A stretch of 64,000 nt of DNA from Xanthomonas campestris pv. badrii (lineage in GTDB: Bacteria; Pseudomonadota; Gammaproteobacteria; Xanthomonadales; Xanthomonadaceae): contig NZ_CP051651.1 of the NCBI RefSeq assembly GCF_012848175.1, positions 806,001 to 870,000 on the forward strand, in the 5' to 3' direction. Under the pieces are notes generated by a model. The model did not search any database. It had not been told where the DNA came from and worked only from the letters and a program-made list of their open reading frames with translations. The position numbers were made by a program, and so were the translations under genes. Positions 34,848 to 43,452 of the stretch are shown one piece after another (position 1 is the first letter of the stretch; every line of letters starts with the position of its first letter).

Positions 34848-35597
34848 ATGATCGACATGGTGCTGGGTGTCATCATCCTGGTGTCGGCCCTGCTGGGCCT
34901 GCTGCGCGGCTTCGTCGCGATCGTGGTGGGGACCTTGTCGTGGTTGCTGGCCGGCTGGGCCACGTTCCAGTTTGGCGGTGCGGCCGCGCATTGGCTGGCC
35001 GATGGCAGGCAGCCATCGGCCACCGAGTCGTTCGGTGGCTACGCCATGGTGTTCGTCGGCGTGCTGATCAGCGTGGCGGTGATTGGCATGGTCATTCGCG
35101 CCGGCGTGGACGCGGTCAAACTCGGTGGCACCGACCGCATGCTCGGCTTCGGCCTGGGCGTGGTGCGCGGCGCATTCCTGGCCAGTGTGCTGGTGCTGCT
35201 GATGGGCTTCACCCCGTTGCCGCGCGAGGCGGCATGGCGGCAGTCGGTGCTGTTGCCGCTACTGCAGCCCGGTGCGGGCTGGATGCGGGCGCAACTGCCG
35301 GCGTGGCGGATGCCGTCGATGGAGATGCCATCGATGGAACTGCGCAACCTGCCAACGGACTTGGGGAAGTTGCCCTCGGCAGGCGATAATGCGGACCTGG
35401 GCAAGGCGCTTGCGGGCTCCGGGCTGAGCGACACCATCACGCGTGCGCTTGGCAAGCAACCCGGCAAGGCCGCCAGCGACGGACGCGATCCGGCGCAGGC
35501 GATGCCGGCCAATATCGATCCGGCGCAGGTTCGCGGCGGAGAAAGCGACCCCGCGCGGGTCGAGTCCCATGGCCAGGCAAGGCCACCTTCACAGTAA
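34848..35597 (+). CDS. cvpA: CvpA family membrane protein with long C-terminal extension
   Basis: A 249-residue protein. The N-terminal 165 residues contain four membrane helices (MIDMVLGVIILVSALLGLLRG, LSWLLAGWATF, GYAMVFVGVLISVAVIGMVI and RGAFLASVLVLLMG), the CvpA core. E. coli CvpA is 162 residues; here about 85 extra residues follow, with a MPSMEMPSMEL repeat and a polar, disordered-looking tail. It is linked to colicin V production and envelope homeostasis in enterics. The ATG at 34848 has GGAGA upstream, and purF starts 30 bases after its stop. Confidence 0.88.
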   Translation: MIDMVLGVIILVSALLGLLRGFVAIVVGTLSWLLAGWATFQFGGAAAHWLADGRQPSATESFGGYAMVFVGVLISVAVIGMVIRAGVDAVKLGGTDRMLGFGLGVVRGAFLASVLVLLMGFTPLPREAAWRQSVLLPLLQPGAGWMRAQLPAWRMPSMEMPSMELRNLPTDLGKLPSAGDNADLGKALAGSGLSDTITRALGKQPGKAASDGRDPAQAMPANIDPAQVRGGESDPARVESHGQARPPSQ

Positions 35598-35627
35598 CGG
35601 CGCAAGCCGAAGCGGAGAACACGCACC

Positions 35628-37094
35628 ATGTGTGGCATCGTCGGTATTGTCGGCAACCAGAACGTCGCCGGGCAGCTGTATGACGGCCTGACCGTCCTGC
35701 AGCATCGTGGGCAGGACGCCGCAGGCATCGCCACTGCAGACGGCACGCGCCTGCGCGTGCAGAAGGCCAACGGCCTGGTGCGCGATGTCTTCGACGAAAA
35801 GAAGATGGCCGTGCTCGAAGGCCGCGTCGGCATCGCACACTGCCGCTACCCGACCGCCGGGTCGGAAGGCATGGACGAAGCGCAGCCGTTCTATGTCAAC
35901 TCGCCCTACGGCATCGCGCTGGCGCACAACGGCAACCTGATCAACACCGAGGCGCTGCGCCAGCAGGTGTTCGAGGCCGACCGCCGCAATATCAACACCG
36001 ATTCGGACAGCGAAGTGCTGTTGAACGTGTTCGCCTACGAGCTGGATGCGCAGCGCATGCTCACCCCGGAAGCGGCGATCCGTGCCGTGGCCGGCGTGCA
36101 TCGCCGTTGCAAGGGCGGCTATGCGGTGGTCAGCGTGGTGCTGGGACTGGGCCTGGTCGCGTTCCGCGATCCGCACGGCATCCGCCCGCTGGTGCTGGGC
36201 AAGCGCGAGCATGCCGAAGGTACCGAATACATCGTGTCCTCCGAATCGGCAGCGCTGGACATCCTGGGCTATCAGCGCGTGCGCGACGTGCGCCCGGGCG
36301 AAGCGCTGGTGATCACCGCGCGCGGCGAGCTGTTCTCGGAAGTGTGCGCGTCGCCGACCAACAACGCGCCGTGCATCTTCGAGTACGTGTATTTCGCGCG
36401 TCCCGATTCGATGATCGACAACATCTCGGTGCACAAGGCGCGCATGCGCATGGGCCTGAAGCTGGGCGAAAAGATCCTGCGCCTGCGCCCGGACCACGAC
36501 ATCGACACCATCATCCCGATTCCGGACACCTCGCGCGATGTGGCGCTGGAAATATCCAACGTGCTCGGCGTGAAGTACCGCGAAGGCTTCGTCAAGAATC
36601 GCTACGTGGGCCGTACCTTCATCATGCCGGGGCAGGGCGAACGGCAGAAATCGGTACGCCGCAAGCTCAACCCGATCCATCTGGAATTCCGCAACCGCGT
36701 GGTGCTGCTGGTGGACGATTCCATCGTGCGCGGCACCACCAGCCGGCAGATCGTGCAGATGGCGCGCGATGCCGGTGCGCGCAAGGTGTATCTGGCCTCG
36801 GCCGCGCCGCCGGTGCGCTATCCCAACATCTACGGCATCGACATGCCGGCCGCCGAAGAACTCATCGCGCATGGCCGCAGCGAGCAGGAAATCCAGGAAT
36901 TTTTGGGCTGCGACTGGCTGATCTACCAGGATCTGGAAGACCTGGAAGTGGCGGTACGCGAAGGCAACCCGGACATCAAGCAGTTCGATTCCTCGTGCTT
37001 CAACGGCGAATACATCACCGGCATCGAGCCGGGGTATTTCGAACGCATCCAGCAGCTGCGCTCGGACGATGCCAAGAAGCGTCGCCGCGCCTGA
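35628..37094 (+). CDS. purF: Amidophosphoribosyltransferase, first step of purine synthesis
   Basis: A 488-residue enzyme. The N-terminal nucleophile glutaminase domain starts MCGIVGIVG, with Cys2 exposed after Met removal, and includes IGHxRY-like [10 protein letters not shown] and LAHNGNL. The PRPP-binding domain has the signature [16 protein letters not shown] at about residues 358-373. It transfers ammonia from glutamine to PRPP. It ends the cvpA-purF unit. Confidence 0.97.
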   Translation: MCGIVGIVGNQNVAGQLYDGLTVLQHRGQDAAGIATADGTRLRVQKANGLVRDVFDEKKMAVLEGRVGIAHCRYPTAGSEGMDEAQPFYVNSPYGIALAHNGNLINTEALRQQVFEADRRNINTDSDSEVLLNVFAYELDAQRMLTPEAAIRAVAGVHRRCKGGYAVVSVVLGLGLVAFRDPHGIRPLVLGKREHAEGTEYIVSSESAALDILGYQRVRDVRPGEALVITARGELFSEVCASPTNNAPCIFEYVYFARPDSMIDNISVHKARMRMGLKLGEKILRLRPDHDIDTIIPIPDTSRDVALEISNVLGVKYREGFVKNRYVGRTFIMPGQGERQKSVRRKLNPIHLEFRNRVVLLVDDSIVRGTTSRQIVQMARDAGARKVYLASAAPPVRYPNIYGIDMPAAEELIAHGRSEQEIQEFLGCDWLIYQDLEDLEVAVREGNPDIKQFDSSCFNGEYITGIEPGYFERIQQLRSDDAKKRRRA

Positions 37095-37292
37095 ATTGCC
37101 GACGCGCGGTGGCCCGGCGCCCATGCGCGTGGGGATGGCGATGGCGGCAACGCGGCCGCAGTGCGACGCAATGGTGCCTGCACCGGCGCGCCTGCCCAGT
37201 GCCTGGCGTGGACATTGCGCCAGGCGTGGCACTGCCGATGCGTGCATGCGGATAAGCGCGCAATTGCGCTGTATCACTGCTGCGTACGCATC

Positions 37293-38099
37293 GTGATAAC
37301 CGATTTGTTCGACGCTGCTTGCGCGTGCCTGGACGCGTCCGATCCGCTGCAAAAAGTTGCGTTGACCCAGCAGTACGCAGCGGCGTTTCGCGCAGGCCGA
37401 TTGACGATCGATCCGGCAGCGCCGGCGCCTGCGCCGATCCGCATGCCGGGCCGTCCTGCCACGCCGATCCTGGTGCATCCGCGCGAGCTGCCACGGCGCG
37501 GGTTGGGCACGCCGGACGGGCGTGCGGCCTTCATCCACGCCATTGCGCATATCGAACTCAACGCCATCGATCTGGCCTGGGATGCGGTGTACCGCTTCCG
37601 CGGGCTGCCCGATGCGTTCCACGCCGATTGGGTGGCGGTGGCCGACGACGAATCGCGGCACTTCATGCTGCTGCGTGCGCGGTTGCAGGCACACGCGCGC
37701 GACTACGGCGATTTCGCCGCGCATAACGGGCTGTGGGAAATGTGCGAGAAGACCGCACACGACGGACTGGCGCGGATGGCGCTGGTGCCGCGCGTGCTGG
37801 AGGCGCGCGGGCTGGATGTGACACCGGCGATGATCGTCAAGCTGCGCTCGGTGGGCGATGCCGCCACCGCCGACGTGCTCGAAACCATCCTGCGCGAAGA
37901 AGTGGCGCATGTCGCCGCCGGCTCGCGCTGGTACCGCTGGTATTGCGAGCGGGCCGGCATCGAGCCGCGCGCCCGCTTCAAGACGCTGCTGCGCGAGTAC
38001 GCCGGCGGCTACCTGCATGGACCGTTCAACGTCGAGGCACGGCTGCTTGCCGGTTTCGATGAGGACGAGCTGGCCAGCCTGGTGGAGCAGGCCGGCTAG
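37293..38099 (+). CDS. DUF455 family ferritin-like protein
   Basis: A 268-residue protein. I propose the GTG at 37293 (VITDLFDAAC) because upstream in-frame sequence is Cys/Arg-rich and unlike coding DNA; no strong ribosome binding site helps. Repeated Glu/His motifs, FIHAIAHIELNAIDLAWDAV, DDESRHFMLL, CEKTAHDGLARM and LREEVAHVAAGSRWY, form the di-iron four-helix pattern of the DUF455 ferritin-like family. Its function is not established. Confidence 0.82.
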   Translation: MITDLFDAACACLDASDPLQKVALTQQYAAAFRAGRLTIDPAAPAPAPIRMPGRPATPILVHPRELPRRGLGTPDGRAAFIHAIAHIELNAIDLAWDAVYRFRGLPDAFHADWVAVADDESRHFMLLRARLQAHARDYGDFAAHNGLWEMCEKTAHDGLARMALVPRVLEARGLDVTPAMIVKLRSVGDAATADVLETILREEVAHVAAGSRWYRWYCERAGIEPRARFKTLLREYAGGYLHGPFNVEARLLAGFDEDELASLVEQAG

Positions 38100-38379
38100 G
38101 CAGCGTGCGGCGCCGGGACGATGTCCCTGGCGCGCCGAGTACCCGCGCATCCGCAGCCCCAAGACACGCGACTGCGTATCCCTGCCGGACAGGACTGTGC
38201 GCTGGTTCCCCCCGCGTCACTGCCGGAATCGCATCCAGTGGCCGCCAGGCATCACAGAACTGTAATTTTCCGTTGTAACAACTTGCAATCCGTACATCCA
38301 CGCGCGCCCTAATGGCGTCCCGGGGACAGGGGCCCGGTGTTTCACATCCGTAACTTCCATGTCTTAGGAGAGAGAGACG

Positions 38380-39633
38380 ATGAAGTCGAAGTCGATGTGC
38401 ACCACAGTGGGTCTGCTTGCCATGTGCCTGGCCGGCACCGCCGCCGCTGCGGGCAAGCCGCTGTACCAGGCCGGCCCCGCGCTCAGCCGCAGCGCCGCTG
38501 CCACCGTCACCGCCGAACCCTCGCTGCAACGCCTGTTGAGCGCACCGTCCACTGCCAATGCGCAGGTGGTCCAGCTCGATGCGGGTGCAGTGGCCGCTGG
38601 CGAAAAACTGCTGGAATTGCAGCTGGACGGCCAGACCATCACTGCCACGCAGGCCAAGGTGGATGCATTGGAGGGCGGCGACAGCGTCTGGTACGGCAAT
38701 CTCGGCCCACGTGCCGGCACCCGTGCGCGCACGTTGTCCGGCGTGGATCCGCTCAATTCGGCCATCCTGGTGCGTAGCGGCGACACCGTCACCGGCACCA
38801 TTCGCTATGCCGGCAAGTTGTACCGCCTGCGTCCGCTGGCCGATGGCCGCCACGTGCTGGTGCAGGTCGACGAGCAGCGCATGCCGCAGGAGCATCCGGC
38901 CGAGTACAGCCTGTTGCCCAGGTTCGACATGCCCGGCGACGGGCGCGTGACCACCGCTGCTGCCTCATCCGGCAGCCCGGCCACCATCCGCGTCCTGGTC
39001 GTGGCCACCAACAAGGCCGTGACCGCGTATGGCGGCAACATGCAATCGCTGGTGCAGCTGGCGGTGGCCGAGGCCAACCAGGGCTACATCAACAGCAACG
39101 TCGGCATCACCTTGCAGCTGGCGCGCTACGAGACCACCAGCTACACCGAAACCGGCAACTTCACCACCGACCTGCAGCGCTTCCGTGTGACCAACGACGG
39201 TTACATGGACAGCATCCACACCAGCCGCAATACCTACACCGCGGACGTGGGCGTGATCGTGCTGGACAACAGCAGTTACTGCGGCCTGGCCTCGGGCATC
39301 GGGTCGAATGCGGCCAGTGCCTTCGCCTCGGTGTACTGGGATTGCGCGACCGGCTACTACAGTTTCGCGCATGAAATCGGCCACCTGCAGAGCGCGCGTC
39401 ACGATGCCACCAACGACCCGAGCACCTCGCCTTACGCCTACGGCCACGGGTATCGCTACGGCAACAGCTGGCGCACCATCATGGCCTACGACTGCACCAG
39501 TGGTTGCCCGCGCCTGAACTACTGGTCCAATCCCAATATCAGCTACAACGGCGTGCCGATGGGCAATGCCAGCACCGCCGACAATCAGCGCGTGCTGGTC
39601 AACACCAAGGCCACCATCGCCGGCTTCCGCTGA
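38380..39633 (+). CDS. Secreted peptidyl-Asp metalloendopeptidase (M72 zinc protease)
   Basis: A 417-residue secreted protease. The signal peptide is residues 1-23, followed by a propeptide to about residue 200. The zinc-binding motif HEIGHLQSARHD places the ligands at His331, His335 and His341, and the Met-turn is IMAYD near 368, so this is a metzincin of the M72 type first known from Pseudomonas fragi. Cysteines in the mature part (SYCGLAS, YWDCATG, DCTSGC) suggest disulfides. Xanthomonas secretes such enzymes, probably by type II secretion. AGGAGAGAG precedes the ATG. Confidence 0.92.
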   Translation: MKSKSMCTTVGLLAMCLAGTAAAAGKPLYQAGPALSRSAAATVTAEPSLQRLLSAPSTANAQVVQLDAGAVAAGEKLLELQLDGQTITATQAKVDALEGGDSVWYGNLGPRAGTRARTLSGVDPLNSAILVRSGDTVTGTIRYAGKLYRLRPLADGRHVLVQVDEQRMPQEHPAEYSLLPRFDMPGDGRVTTAAASSGSPATIRVLVVATNKAVTAYGGNMQSLVQLAVAEANQGYINSNVGITLQLARYETTSYTETGNFTTDLQRFRVTNDGYMDSIHTSRNTYTADVGVIVLDNSSYCGLASGIGSNAASAFASVYWDCATGYYSFAHEIGHLQSARHDATNDPSTSPYAYGHGYRYGNSWRTIMAYDCTSGCPRLNYWSNPNISYNGVPMGNASTADNQRVLVNTKATIAGFR

Positions 39634-39645
39634 CGCCGTGCCTGC

Positions 39646-39686
39646 CGTTCCCGTCCCGGCACCGCTCAGGTGCCGGGACGGGAACG
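39646..39686 (+). terminator. Perfect 18-bp hairpin after the metalloprotease gene
   Basis: CGTTCCCGTCCCGGCACC and its exact inverse complement flank the 5-base loop GCTCA, 13 bases after the stop codon. No T run follows, so it may stabilise the mRNA 3' end or terminate inefficiently rather than act as a classic intrinsic terminator. Confidence 0.55.
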
Positions 39687-39765
39687 CTACTCCCGCACAC
39701 GATGATCGCGCAGACTACAGACACCGCCGGCACCCGCCGGCCACGTCCTGTCCAGCGGAGTCCTC

Positions 39766-40185
39766 ATGTCCACGTCCTTGCGTTATGCCCTCGCGTGCCT
39801 GGTCGCGCTGGCCATTGTCGGCTGTCGGCAGCAACCGGCCGAGCCCGCCGCCAGCACGCCCACGCCTGCCGCGGCAACGCCGGCGGCAGTGACCGGCAAC
39901 GATGCCGAGGCCCGCGCGCTGCATGTGCTCGAAGCACGGCTGCAGCGCGATCATGCGTATCCGGACAACTGCATCAGCATCCTTACCGAAGCCGGCGATA
40001 CACCTGCCGCGGATGCATTTGAATTTGCCGTCCACGAACGCCACGGCAATGGCTGCCCCGGTGATCCGCAGACCAGCCCGGTGCGCGATCGCTTCCGCGT
40101 GCAGGCCGACGGCACGGTGCTGTGGTACGACGTGGTCAACGCCGATTTCGTCGACTATGCCGAGCGCGCGCGTAGCCTGCAGTAG
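39766..40185 (+). CDS. Small predicted lipoprotein
   Basis: A 139-residue protein with a lipoprotein signal: MSTSLRYALACLVALAIVGC ends in a lipobox IVGC with Cys20. A 20-residue Ala/Pro/Thr spacer follows, then a compact domain with two cysteines (DNCISIL and GNGCPGD) and a C-terminal strand pattern RFRVQADGTVLWYDVVN. I do not recognise a characterised family. It is not obviously in an operon. Confidence 0.78.
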   Translation: MSTSLRYALACLVALAIVGCRQQPAEPAASTPTPAAATPAAVTGNDAEARALHVLEARLQRDHAYPDNCISILTEAGDTPAADAFEFAVHERHGNGCPGDPQTSPVRDRFRVQADGTVLWYDVVNADFVDYAERARSLQ

Positions 40186-40308
40186 CGCCGTGCGCTCGCC
40201 ACAGGCGTCTTCAATACCGTCAGGTGCCGACTCCCGGCCGCAGCGCGAACGTAGTGCTCGCTGGTACGTGAGCGGCGGGTTGGCCGCTCGCAACACACTG
40301 GCGGCGCA

Positions 40309-41052
40309 CTACAGCGGCAGCTGTTCCAGCGCGACGCCGTCGGCATCCACGCGCAGCACCGAGCCTTGTTCGTACCAGTCGCCCAGCACGATGCGCGTGC
40401 AGGTGCGGTCGCCGGCCTGCACGGTATGGATGGCGGGGCGGTGGGTATGCCCATGGATCAGGCGATCCACACCGTAACGCACGAAGGTGGTCTCCACCTC
40501 GGACGGCGAGACATCGGTGACGGTTTCCAGTTGCGCCTGATCGCCTTGCTGGAGTTCGGCGTAGCGGGCCTGGCTTGCGGCACGCGCCTGCTGCGCGAAG
40601 GCCACGCGCGCGGCTAGCGGCTGCGACAGGAATTGCGCCTGAAACGCCGGGTCGCGCGTCTGCGCGCGGAACGCCTGGTACGCGGTGTCGTCGGTGCACA
40701 GCAGGTCGCCGTGCATCAGCAAGGTGGTGTGACCGTACAGGTCGATCACCGTGGGGTCGGGCAGGATGCGGAAACCTGCACGCCGCGCATAGTGTTCGCC
40801 GACCAGGAAATCGCGGTTGCCGGCCATGAAGAACACCGGCACGCCCGCACCGGCCACCGCATGCAGCGCCAGCGCGACCGCATCGGCCGCGGTTGACGGG
40901 GTGTCGTCGCCGATCCAGGCTTCGAACAGATCGCCAAGGATGTACAGCGCATCGCTGCCGGGCACCTGCGTGCGCAGGAACTCCAGGAACAGCTCGGTGA
41001 TCGCCGGCCGCGCCGGATCCAGATGCAGATCGGAAATGAACAGGGTCGTCAT
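40309..41052 (-). CDS. lpxH: UDP-2,3-diacylglucosamine diphosphatase (lipid A synthesis)
   Basis: A 247-residue calcineurin-like phosphoesterase (E. coli LpxH 240). The metal-binding motifs are all visible: [44 protein letters not shown] and [10 protein letters not shown]. It hydrolyses UDP-2,3-diacylglucosamine to lipid X, the fourth step of lipid A assembly, at the inner membrane. The ATG at 41052 begins the conserved [10 protein letters not shown]. It lies downstream of a duplicated intergenic repeat. Confidence 0.95.
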   Translation of the reverse strand: MTTLFISDLHLDPARPAITELFLEFLRTQVPGSDALYILGDLFEAWIGDDTPSTAADAVALALHAVAGAGVPVFFMAGNRDFLVGEHYARRAGFRILPDPTVIDLYGHTTLLMHGDLLCTDDTAYQAFRAQTRDPAFQAQFLSQPLAARVAFAQQARAASQARYAELQQGDQAQLETVTDVSPSEVETTFVRYGVDRLIHGHTHRPAIHTVQAGDRTCTRIVLGDWYEQGSVLRVDADGVALEQLPL

Positions 41053-41087
41053 CGCGTCATTGTACGGCGGGAGCGCGGGACGGGAAT

Positions 41088-41450
41088 GCAGCAAGCCCCT
41101 CTCCTGCGGGAGAGGGGGTGGGGTGAGGGTACGGGCGAAGCCACTCGACGATCGAAACACCAGGCTTCGCACGCACCCGCATCCGCCCCTGCGGGGCACC
41201 TTCTCCCCCATAAAGGAGGACAATGTCCCGGCGGGAGAAGGAACAGCCCGCCGGGCTGGAGGATTCGTTCGCCTCCAGGACACGTGTGGCCTGCAGCAGC
41301 AAGCCCCTCTCCTGCGGGAGAGGGGTTGGGGTGAGGGTACGGGCGAAGCCACTCGACGATCGATAACACCAGGCTTCGCACGCACCCGCATCCGCCCCTG
41401 CGGGGCACCTTCTCCCCATCAAGGAGGACAATGCCCCACAGGGAGAAGGA
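41088..41450. repeat. Two direct copies of a 155-bp intergenic repeat
   Basis: Copy A at 41088-41242 and copy B at 41296-41450 lie exactly 208 bases apart without length difference and differ at few positions. Each contains an inverted repeat CCCCTCTCCTGCGGGAGAGG near its start and a CTTCTCCC ... GGGAGAAGG pair near its end, recalling the palindromes of the 62-bp array at 23.7 kb. The region between lpxH and the PAP2 gene (41053-41552) holds nothing else. Confidence 0.93.
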
Positions 41451-41552
41451 CGAGCAGAGACGCTCTGAAATTTGCTGGGTTCGTCTGGGCTCCCTGTTCG
41501 CACGCATTGCGCCGGTCGGTCAGAGACCGGTTCTCACGCAAGCCTCTATCGC

Positions 41553-42095
41553 TTACCCCAGCAGCGCAGGCAGCCCCCACAGCGACAGGCTGGCCAGCAC
41601 CATGCCGATCGCCGTTGCGGCGAGCACGTCGCTGGGATAATGCAGGCCCAGCACCACGCGCGACAGCGCAACACCGGCAGAGAACGGCACCAGCAGCGGC
41701 GCCAGCGACGGGTAGTAGGCCAGCGCCACGATGCTGAAGGACACCGCGTGCAGGGTGTGCCCGGACGGAAAGCTGAACTCGTCCAGCGGCGCCACCCAGG
41801 CGCGGATGCGCACGTCGGCCGCGTAGGGGCGCGGGCGGCGGGTCCAGCGCTTGAGCGCCTTGTATAGCGTCAGCGCCAGCACGCCGGTGGCAGCCATGTG
41901 CGCGGAGGCACGCACGCCGTCCATGCCGTCGAGCAGCACCAGCAGCCCCATCAGGCTGTACCAGAATACGCCGTCGCCCAAACGGCTGATCGCGGCAAAC
42001 GCGCGCCGCACCGGATGGCGACGGCACCAGTGATTGGCACGCCGGCACCAGCGCGCTACGTGACCGCGCCATACCTCAAGCCGCGTTGACGACAT
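41553..42095 (-). CDS. PAP2 family membrane phosphatase
   Basis: A 180-residue inner membrane protein. The three PAP2 phosphatase motifs are complete: KRWTRRPRP (KX6RP), PSGHT with the acid His, and SRVVLGLHYPSD (SRX5HX3D). Four or five membrane helices surround them. Likely substrates are phosphatidic acid or undecaprenyl pyrophosphate. Its start overlaps the end of the glycosyltransferase gene by 20 bases, so the two are translated together, which suggests a shared lipid pathway. Confidence 0.9.
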   Translation of the reverse strand: MSSTRLEVWRGHVARWCRRANHWCRRHPVRRAFAAISRLGDGVFWYSLMGLLVLLDGMDGVRASAHMAATGVLALTLYKALKRWTRRPRPYAADVRIRAWVAPLDEFSFPSGHTLHAVSFSIVALAYYPSLAPLLVPFSAGVALSRVVLGLHYPSDVLAATAIGMVLASLSLWGLPALLG

Positions 42096-43215
42096 AACGC
42101 CCCCGTGCAGCGGTGATGCCCAGCAACAGGGCTTCGAAGTCGGACACCACAGTGTCCGGGTGCAGTTTCTTCATCGCCTGCGCGGCGGCCGTCCCCAGGC
42201 GCTGACGCAGTGCATCGTCCTGCGTCAGCGCCACGGCGGCCTGGACGAAGGCCTCATCGGTCTCCACCGCCGCGCCGGTCTGGTCATTGCGCAGGTACTC
42301 GCGAGCGGCGCCGTAGTCGAAGGCGACCGTGGCCACGCCGCTGGCCATGGCTTCCAGGGTCACATTGCCGAAGGTTTCGCTGCGGCTGGGAAACAGGAAC
42401 AGATCGCCGCTGGCGAAGTGGCGCGCCAATGCATCGCCACGCTGGACACCGCAGAAAATGAAGTCCGGATTATCGTGCGCAAGCTTCTCGCGCGCCGGGC
42501 CGTCGCCCACCCAGACGAAACGCGCCTTCGGGCGGATCTGCTGCAGTTTGCGGAATGCATGCACAGCCAGCGGCAGGTTCTTTTCGTTGGCGATGCGCCC
42601 GACGTAGATCGCGGCAAAACCTTCGCCTTCGATCCCCCATTCCGCCCGCAGTGCCGGATCGCGCCGCGCCGGATCGAACTGCTGGCTGTCGACCGCACGC
42701 GCCAGCACCTGCACGTGCTGGAAGCCGTCATCGCGCAGGGTCTGCTGCAGCTCGCGCGTCGGTACCAGGGTGGCTTCGGCCTGGTTGTGGAAGCGCCGCA
42801 TCCAGCGCAGCGCGGTGCCTTGCAGCCAGGCCGCGCCATAGTCGGGCAGGTATTCGTCGAAGCGGGTATGGAAGCCGCTGGCCACCGGAATGCCGAGCCG
42901 GCGTGCGGCCCGCATCGCCGACCAGCCCAACGGGCCTTCGGTGGCGATGTAGATCGCATCCGGTTGGCTCATGCGCCAGTGGCGCACCAGGCGCTGCGTG
43001 GCCGGCAACCCGAACTTCAGCCCCGGGTAGCGCGGCAGCGCCGCGCCACGCACCAGCAACGCATCGGCGGCCTCGGCCGCATCGCCGGTCTGGCGTGGGC
43101 GCACCACGTCCACCTGGTGCCCGCGCGCGCGCAGCCCGGTTTCCAGGCCATGCACCGTCAGTGCCACGCCGTTGACTTCGGGGGGATAGGTTTCGGTAAC
43201 GATCGCGTAGCGCAT
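42076..43215 (-). CDS. GT4-family glycosyltransferase
   Basis: A 379-residue GT-B fold enzyme. The acceptor domain starts MRYAIVTETYPPEVNGVA, typical of GT4 enzymes acting on lipids (mannosyl/glucosyl diacylglycerol or phosphatidylinositol transferases). The donor domain has IYVGRIANEKNLPL, WVGDGPAREKL and the EX7E motif in SRSETFGNVTLEAMASG. The ATG at 43215 has GGGAG upstream; the longer frame to 43389 runs through the GGGAATC repeat and is rejected. It is co-translated with a PAP2 phosphatase and preceded by a possible Pho box. A role making glycolipids is inferred, not shown. Confidence 0.88.
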   Translation of the reverse strand: MRYAIVTETYPPEVNGVALTVHGLETGLRARGHQVDVVRPRQTGDAAEAADALLVRGAALPRYPGLKFGLPATQRLVRHWRMSQPDAIYIATEGPLGWSAMRAARRLGIPVASGFHTRFDEYLPDYGAAWLQGTALRWMRRFHNQAEATLVPTRELQQTLRDDGFQHVQVLARAVDSQQFDPARRDPALRAEWGIEGEGFAAIYVGRIANEKNLPLAVHAFRKLQQIRPKARFVWVGDGPAREKLAHDNPDFIFCGVQRGDALARHFASGDLFLFPSRSETFGNVTLEAMASGVATVAFDYGAAREYLRNDQTGAAVETDEAFVQAAVALTQDDALRQRLGTAAAQAMKKLHPDTVVSDFEALLLGITAARGRYVVNAA

Positions 43216-43274
43216 GCCCGTTCTCCCGTTTTCGCTAGCTTCCGGGAGGGCGATGGCATTGATGTTGCGCCGAC

Positions 43275-43292
43275 AAGACGTGGCGGTGACAG
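43275..43292 (-). promoter_or_regulatory. Candidate Pho box upstream of the glycosyltransferase-PAP2 pair
   Basis: On the minus strand the site is CTGTCAC CGCC ACGTCTT: the first half-site matches CTGTCAT at 6/7, the second at 4/7, with the correct 11-bp period. It is 59 bases upstream of the glycosyltransferase ATG. Any -10 box is weak (CATCAA). This is the least certain of the four sites. Confidence 0.35.
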
Positions 43293-43293
43293 T

Positions 43294-43450
43294 GGAATCG
43301 GGAATCGGGAATCGGGAATCGGGAGTCGGGAATCGCAACAGCGCAGCGTTGCTTGTGTTAGCGCATGGTCGCCTGTGAGAAATCTGCATCAGAAGCCGGT
43401 GACCGACAATTCCCGATTCCCGATTCCCGATTCCCGATTCCCGATTCCCG
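43294..43450. repeat. Inverted pair of GGGAATC heptamer arrays
   Basis: Six near-perfect 7-bp units lie at 43294-43335 and six in the opposite orientation at 43409-43450, separated by 73 bases. Transcribed RNA could fold into a stem of about 42 bp. The pair lies between the ppx stop and the glycosyltransferase promoter, both on the minus strand, so it may end or insulate the phosphate transcript. Confidence 0.9.
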
Positions 43451-43452
43451 CC

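Noticed and set aside
35589..38162. 857-codon open frame antisense to purF and the DUF455 gene
   Set aside because: It spans two well-supported genes on the other strand and shows only mirror composition.
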